A DNA stretch of 9,436 nt, taken from NCBI GenBank assembly GCA_023435855.1, contig JAEZLG010000265.1, forward strand, positions 1-9,436. The letters run 5' to 3'. The translations under genes and the position numbers were made by a program. Numbering within the stretch: the first letter of the stretch is position 1; every line of letters begins with the position of its first letter. The notes beneath the pieces are model-generated. The model was not told the origin of the DNA and ran no database searches. It saw nothing but the letters and a program-made list of their open reading frames with translations. Source of the DNA: Bacillota bacterium (GTDB lineage: Bacteria; Bacillota; Clostridia; Christensenellales; CAG-138). This document shows positions 6,405-9,436 of the stretch, in pieces.

Positions 6405-6770
6405 ATGAAACAGGAGCAATTCGACCGCTTTTTATCCGAACTTCGCCTAAAGGCAGAGCCGCCACCGGAAGCAAAATGGTTTTTATTCTTTTCGCGCTTC
6501 TTCCATTTCTTCGCCATTATAGGTGGGATCGGCATTATCCTATGGGGCATCCTAGACGAATCCTCCATGACCAGCCGCTCCGGCATTGTTTTCTATATTG
6601 CCGGCGCACTGCTGTTCTTCTTACTTTGTAAGGGCATATCTTTGATGCTTAAAGCGATGGAGCAAAACATGCTGCGTACAGCCGAGGCGTTGCACCTTGC
6701 GCGCACGCAAAGAGATTTCGTTTCAACGCTCGGCGCCGAAGAAGTAACGGAAGATCGTCAAAAGGAATAA
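6405..6770 (+). CDS. Small two-helix membrane protein, last gene of the regulator operon
   Basis: A 121-aa protein I do not recognise. A charged cytoplasmic-type N-terminus (1-24) leads to two hydrophobic helices, about 25-49 (rich in Phe, Ile and Gly) and 61-83, joined by a short DESSMTSRSG loop, then a charged, probably helical tail (84-121) ending in an acidic patch. With both ends on the same side and Arg/Lys near the membrane, I infer that N- and C-termini face the cytoplasm. AAGGAG (6391-6396) lies 8 nt before the ATG, and the gene starts 26 nt after the PreA-like stop, so it is cotranscribed with it. A strong terminator follows. It might anchor or accompany the iron-sulfur flavoprotein, but only position suggests this. 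Confidence 0.8.
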   Translation: MKQEQFDRFLSELRLKAEPPPEAKWFLFFSRFFHFFAIIGGIGIILWGILDESSMTSRSGIVFYIAGALLFFLLCKGISLMLKAMEQNMLRTAEALHLARTQRDFVSTLGAEEVTEDRQKE

Positions 6771-6813
6771 CGCTTAGCGTTTCGCAAAAATGCCTTGCTT
6801 TTTTATGAAATGC

Positions 6814-6844
6814 AAAAGGACCGCGGTTGCACCGCGGTCCTTTT
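6814..6844. terminator. Bidirectional rho-independent terminator
   Basis: A perfect 14-bp stem (6814-6827 with 6831-6844) with a TGC loop has a GC-rich core, GGACCGCGG/CCGCGGTCC, flanked by AAAA on one side and TTTT on the other. It therefore works in either direction. It serves the convergent plus-strand operon ending at 6770 and the minus-strand gap gene ending at 6873. Confidence 0.93.
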
Positions 6845-6872
6845 ATTATAGCATATATGCGATAAGCTAAGC

Positions 6873-7886
6873 TTATTTCTCGTCGACCTCTGCCATGTGG
6901 GAAATCAGGTCGAGCGCCTTGTTGGCATAACCCCATTCGTTGTCGTACCAGGCGATGAGCTTTACAAAGTGTTCATTAAGGCTTATACCTGCGGTAGCGT
7001 CGAAGATGCAGGTGCGCGCGTCGGTAATGAAGTCGCTCGATACAACTTTATCCTCGGTGTAGCCGATGATGCCTTCATACTCTTTGCTCTCGGATGCAGC
7101 CTTCATGGCGGCCTTGATATCGTCGTACGTAGCGGCTTTTTCGAGGCGGCAGGTAAGGTCTACCACCGAAACGTCGGCGGTGGGTACGCGGAAAGACATG
7201 CCGGTGAGCTTACCGTTCAAAGACGGAATAACCTTGCCGACGGCCTTAGCAGCACCGGTCGAGCTCGGGATGATGTTAAACGCTGCACCGCGGCCGCCGC
7301 GCCAGTCCTTTTTGGATGGACCGTCGACGGTGAGTTGGGTAGCAGTAGTGGCATGGACGGTAGTCATAAGACCCTCGGCGATACCGAAATTGTCGTTTAT
7401 AACCTTGGCGAGCGGCGCAAGGCAGTTGGTGGTGCACGAAGCGTTGGATACGATCTTCATGTCGCTCTTATAGGTCTCATGATTGACGCCCATCACGAAC
7501 ATGGGAGCATCAGCGCTCGGAGCGCTGATGACGACTTTTTTCGCGCCGCCGTTGAAGTGTGCGGAAGCCTTCTCGGTCGTGGTGAACTTACCGGTAGATT
7601 CCATGATGTACTCGGCACCGCATTCCTTCCAAGGAATCTCCTCGGGGTTCATGAATGCGTAGACAGCGACTTTTTTGCCGTTCACCACAAGCATGCCATC
7701 CTCAACATGCACCTCGCCGTCAAAGCGGCCGTGTACGGTGTCATATTTGAGCATGTAGACCATGTACTCGGGGTCGATGAACGGATCGTTGATACCGACG
7801 ACCTCAATGTTCGGGTTCTTGACAGATGCGCGAAAGACAAGCCGTCCGATTCGGCCAAAGCCGTTGATGCCTACTTTCGTTGCCAT
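6873..7886 (-). CDS. gap: Type I glyceraldehyde-3-phosphate dehydrogenase
   Basis: This 337-aa enzyme converts glyceraldehyde 3-phosphate, NAD+ and phosphate to 1,3-bisphosphoglycerate in glycolysis. The Rossmann start is KVGINGFGRIGR (4-15). N33-D34 at the end of the second strand indicates NAD rather than NADP use. The catalytic loop SNASCTTNCLAP places the nucleophile at C151, with its partner His in TTVHATT. The C-terminal WYDNEWGYANK helix is also intact. I chose the ATG at 7886: AGGAGG (7896-7901) lies 9 nt upstream, whereas an in-frame ATG at 7895 directly abuts it and would leave no spacing. The gene is monocistronic, with its own promoter and a downstream terminator. No other glycolytic gene (such as pgk) lies next to it. 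Confidence 0.98.
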   Translation of the reverse strand: MATKVGINGFGRIGRLVFRASVKNPNIEVVGINDPFIDPEYMVYMLKYDTVHGRFDGEVHVEDGMLVVNGKKVAVYAFMNPEEIPWKECGAEYIMESTGKFTTTEKASAHFNGGAKKVVISAPSADAPMFVMGVNHETYKSDMKIVSNASCTTNCLAPLAKVINDNFGIAEGLMTTVHATTATQLTVDGPSKKDWRGGRGAAFNIIPSSTGAAKAVGKVIPSLNGKLTGMSFRVPTADVSVVDLTCRLEKAATYDDIKAAMKAASESKEYEGIIGYTEDKVVSSDFITDARTCIFDATAGISLNEHFVKLIAWYDNEWGYANKALDLISHMAEVDEK

Positions 7887-7928
7887 AATTAGCATCCTCC
7901 TATTATAAATTTTAATAATAACAAACTC

Positions 7929-7942
7929 AGGGATACTTCCCT
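7929..7942. promoter_or_regulatory. Short palindrome at the start of the gap leader
   Basis: AGGGA-TACT-TCCCT is a perfect 5-bp inverted repeat lying just after the predicted transcription start of gap. It could be a small regulator site or a 5'-end hairpin that stabilises an abundant mRNA. At this length it could also be chance. Confidence 0.25.
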
Positions 7943-7954
7943 TTTCCGTCTATA

Positions 7955-7983
7955 ATATTAGTCGAATTTTTAACAATATGCAA
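7955..7983 (-). promoter_or_regulatory. Predicted gap promoter
   Basis: On the minus strand TTGCAT (7978-7983) is followed, at an ideal 17-bp spacing, by TAATAT (7955-7960). The surrounding sequence is much more AT-rich than the genes. Transcription would begin near 7948, giving a leader of about 60 nt. Upstream (7984-8114) I see no gene, only the short inverted repeat GGTTGAA/TTCAACC (8089-8120) that spans the end of the transposase gene. Confidence 0.6.
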
Positions 7984-8114
7984 CACTTTTTTTGGAAAAT
8001 TGCAGAATGTGAAGGCAACGGCACAAGGCATAAGATGTACTTATGTAAGCTGTTATAAGGTGACATATATCGATTCAGTTATATGCCGGGTTGAAAATAC
8101 GGGCACTAGGGCCT

Positions 8115-8609
8115 TCAACCATACAGTTCGTCTTCCTGCCATTTAATTGGATTTTCATCGATATACTGCAGAGCTTCCCGATATGCATTTTCATTTCGTA
8201 TGATTCTGTCATAATAAGAATCTTGCCATATAGAATGACCGATTTGCTTAGTTACCATTGTTTTGAAAGATCGTACTATCGTATGCAACGTAGGGCGGGA
8301 TGCCCACATCCCGCCTCCTCCTTGATCCGAAGGTTCTATCCTAATGAGAAGATGCACATGATTTGGCATGATTACATAAGCATCTACCGCAACTCCCATA
8401 TAAACCGATTGCATGTTCTGAATGTATGTATTAGCAATCACACCTATGTCCGACAGTAAAACGCTCGGCGGGATGTGGGCATCCCGCCCTACGGAAATCG
8501 TACCGAGCAGGTTCTTGCGTTCTTTTACGCAAACGGTGACAAAATAGCAGCCATATTGGCTGTAATCATAGTTTTTTAATCGCGGGTGTTTTCGTTTCGG
8601 AAGCTCCAT
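8115..8609 (-). CDS. REP-associated tyrosine transposase (RAYT, Y1 transposase family)
   Basis: A 164-aa single-domain HUH/Y1 transposase of the IS200-like RAYT group, which cuts and moves single-stranded palindromic repeats. The metal-binding HUH motif is H84-V-H86 in MPNHVHLLI. The catalytic tyrosine is probably Y132 or Y133 in WQDSYYDRIIRNE. The N-terminal RLKNYDYSQYGCYFVTVCV strand is typical of the group. The length is full and there is no frameshift, so it may be active. Two copies of a GC-rich palindrome lie inside the reading frame at codons 40-48 (VGRDAHIPP) and 99-107 (GGMWASRPT), both in loops between conserved elements. GAGGAG lies 5 nt before the ATG. A small inverted repeat (8089-8120) spans the stop codon; no terminator or flanking target duplication is evident. 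Confidence 0.9.
   Translation of the reverse strand: MELPKRKHPRLKNYDYSQYGCYFVTVCVKERKNLLGTISVGRDAHIPPSVLLSDIGVIANTYIQNMQSVYMGVAVDAYVIMPNHVHLLIRIEPSDQGGGGMWASRPTLHTIVRSFKTMVTKQIGHSIWQDSYYDRIIRNENAYREALQYIDENPIKWQEDELYG
8291..8315 (+). repeat. REP-like palindrome, copy 1 (inside the transposase gene)
   Basis: Perfect 9-bp arms GGCGGGATG and CATCCCGCC enclose a CCCA loop, preceded by TAG. The 25-bp unit is the exact reverse complement of the copy at 8467-8491; with the flanking CG they share 27 bp. Small hairpins with a short fixed tail are the usual substrate of RAYT proteins. Confidence 0.85.
8467..8491 (-). repeat. REP-like palindrome, copy 2, inverted relative to copy 1
   Basis: The same 25-bp unit in the opposite orientation: arms GGCGGGATG (8467-8475) and CATCCCGCC (8480-8488), loop TGGG, then CTA. 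Together with copy 1 it forms an inverted pair about 150 bp apart, like the paired REPs (BIMEs) of other RAYT systems, but here inside the coding region. Confidence 0.85.
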
Positions 8610-8693
8610 GGTCTCTCCTCAAAAGAAACAGATATGCGCCGAACCGGCAGTTTTCAGATGCAGCTTTCGACTCCCCCTACCTTACAATCGTTT

Positions 8694-8743
8694 AAAGATC
8701 TTACAATCGTATGCAACGAAGGGCGAGACGCCCACATCCTGCC
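8694..8743 (+). repeat. Decayed third REP copy with duplicated flank
   Basis: By my alignment these 50 bp match 8266-8315 at 44 positions, including the left flank ATCGTATGCAACG and the loop region GCCCACATCC. Changes in both arms spoil the perfect hairpin. It lies upstream of the transposase start, in the 236-bp gap before the aminopeptidase gene. A 10-bp direct repeat, CTTACAATCG, adjoins it (8681-8690 and 8700-8709). Confidence 0.8.
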
Positions 8744-8793
8744 GCTTCGGATGCCCCATAGCCCATCCTCAAACAGAAACAGAATAACAAACA

Positions 8794-8826
8794 GCGTGCC
8801 GAAGCAGTTTCCCCGCTTCGGCACGC
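8794..8826 (-). terminator. Rho-independent terminator of the aminopeptidase gene
   Basis: A perfect 12-bp stem, GCGTGCCGAAGC with GCTTCGGCACGC, and a 9-nt loop. On the minus strand it is followed by TGTTTGTTATT, a moderate U-rich tract. It lies about 20 nt after the aminopeptidase stop codon. Confidence 0.85.
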
Positions 8827-8845
8827 CTGAAAGCTTAAACTTTAC

Positions 8846-9436
8846 TTATTTCAGATTTTCCGGATTGAGCGCCAAAAGCTCGTCTAGCACGAAGCGGCCG
8901 TCCTTCCTTACGAGCACACCGTCGAAATACATTTCGCCGCCGCCGTATTCAGGCGTCTGAATGCACACGAGGTCCCAGTGAAGCGACGAGCGGTTGCCGT
9001 TGTCACAATCGTCATAAGCATTGCCCGGGGTGAAGTGGAAGCTTCCCGCAATCTTTTCATCAAACAGGGTATCCTTCATGGGCGATGTGATATACGGGTT
9101 CACGCCGATGGCGAACTCGCCCACGACGCGCGCGCCCTCATCGCGGTTGAACACGGAATTGATGCGCTCGGTATCGTTGGCTGTCGCCTCCGTGATGCGT
9201 CCGTTTTTAAATACGAGGCGTACGTTTTCGTAGGTGAAGCCTTCGAGTACCGACGGCGTGTTGTAGGTGATTACGCCATTGATGCTGCCCATCACGGGGG
9301 CGGTGAATATCTCGCCGTCGGGGATATTGACCTCGCCCGCACATTTAATGGCAGGAAGCCCTTTGATGGAAAATTCGATATCGGTCCCTACAGCCGTAAG
9401 GCGCACCTTATCGGTTTTTTCCATTAGCGCCTTGAG
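8846..9436 (-). CDS. M29-family aminopeptidase, C-terminal part, runs off right edge
   Basis: This is the 3' half of a gene for a metal-dependent aminopeptidase of the M29 (AmpS/thermophilic) family, a cytoplasmic enzyme that trims N-terminal residues from peptides. The 196 visible codons contain the residues the family uses to bind its two metals: Glu in PDGEIFTAPV, Glu in RVVGEFAIGVNP, His and Tyr in HFTPGNAY, and His and Asp in LHWDLV. The N-terminal domain lies beyond the window; the whole protein is usually about 370-410 aa. An ATG at 9424 is internal (LKALMEKTDKVRL is family sequence), so the frame is open to the edge. The stop is TAA (8846-8848), followed by a terminator. Confidence 0.95.
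   Translation of the reverse strand, partial: LKALMEKTDKVRLTAVGTDIEFSIKGLPAIKCAGEVNIPDGEIFTAPVMGSINGVITYNTPSVLEGFTYENVRLVFKNGRITEATANDTERINSVFNRDEGARVVGEFAIGVNPYITSPMKDTLFDEKIAGSFHFTPGNAYDDCDNGNRSSLHWDLVCIQTPEYGGGEMYFDGVLVRKDGRFVLDELLALNPENLK

Noticed and set aside
6851..6876. Small palindromes GCATATATGC and ATAAGCTAAGCTTAT after the gap stop
   Set aside because: They are short and AT-rich, lie between the stop codon and a strong terminator, and have no sign of function.
6897..7892. 331-aa open frame on the plus strand opposite gap
   Set aside because: It is a complementary-strand shadow of the strongly conserved GAPDH gene, with no recognisable protein features.
8266..8743. Repeats around the transposase as a CRISPR array
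   Set aside because: There are only three copies, of mixed orientation and unequal spacing. They are palindromes overlapping a coding region, with no spacers.

Overview
The window looks like a piece of a Gram-positive anaerobe chromosome, most likely Clostridia. The reasons are strong AGGAGG-type ribosome binding sites, tight operons with GTG/TTG starts, an M29 aminopeptidase, an NAD-type GAPDH and an FdrA/DUF2877 pair. This is inference from style and gene content; there is no rRNA or other marker to fix the taxon.

Region 1 (1-3672, minus strand) is a compact operon of five genes. In transcription order it encodes a GNAT-like protein, a thiolase-fold enzyme, its small Zn-ribbon/OB-fold (DUF35) partner, a DUF2877 (AllH-like) protein, and FdrA (AllF-like), which runs off the left edge. 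Region 2 (3673-4079) is a divergent control region with two back-to-back promoters. Each carries a LacI-type operator, and the operator centres are 94 bp apart. Region 3 (4080-6770, plus strand) encodes a LacI-family regulator, a dihydroorotate-dehydrogenase/PreA-like flavo-iron-sulfur protein and a small two-helix membrane protein. A perfect bidirectional terminator (6814-6844) closes it.

Region 4 (6873-7983) is a stand-alone gap gene with its own promoter. Region 5 (8115-8743) is a REP-associated tyrosine transposase (RAYT) whose coding sequence contains two inverted copies of a GC-rich palindrome. A decayed third copy lies just upstream, and a possibly related palindromic element sits at 5114-5184. 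Region 6 (8794-9436) is the 3' part of an M29 aminopeptidase gene with its terminator.

The best candidate for an undescribed system is the LacI-controlled divergent cluster in regions 1-3. It joins a thiolase/DUF35 pair to the FdrA/DUF2877 module known from oxamate carbamoyl transfer, and to a PreA-like reductase. The thiolase-like protein has Pro, and the PreA-like protein has Ala, where their families normally have the catalytic Cys. The cluster therefore looks like a catabolic or carbon-carbon cleavage pathway with altered chemistry. Its substrate cannot be read from the sequence.
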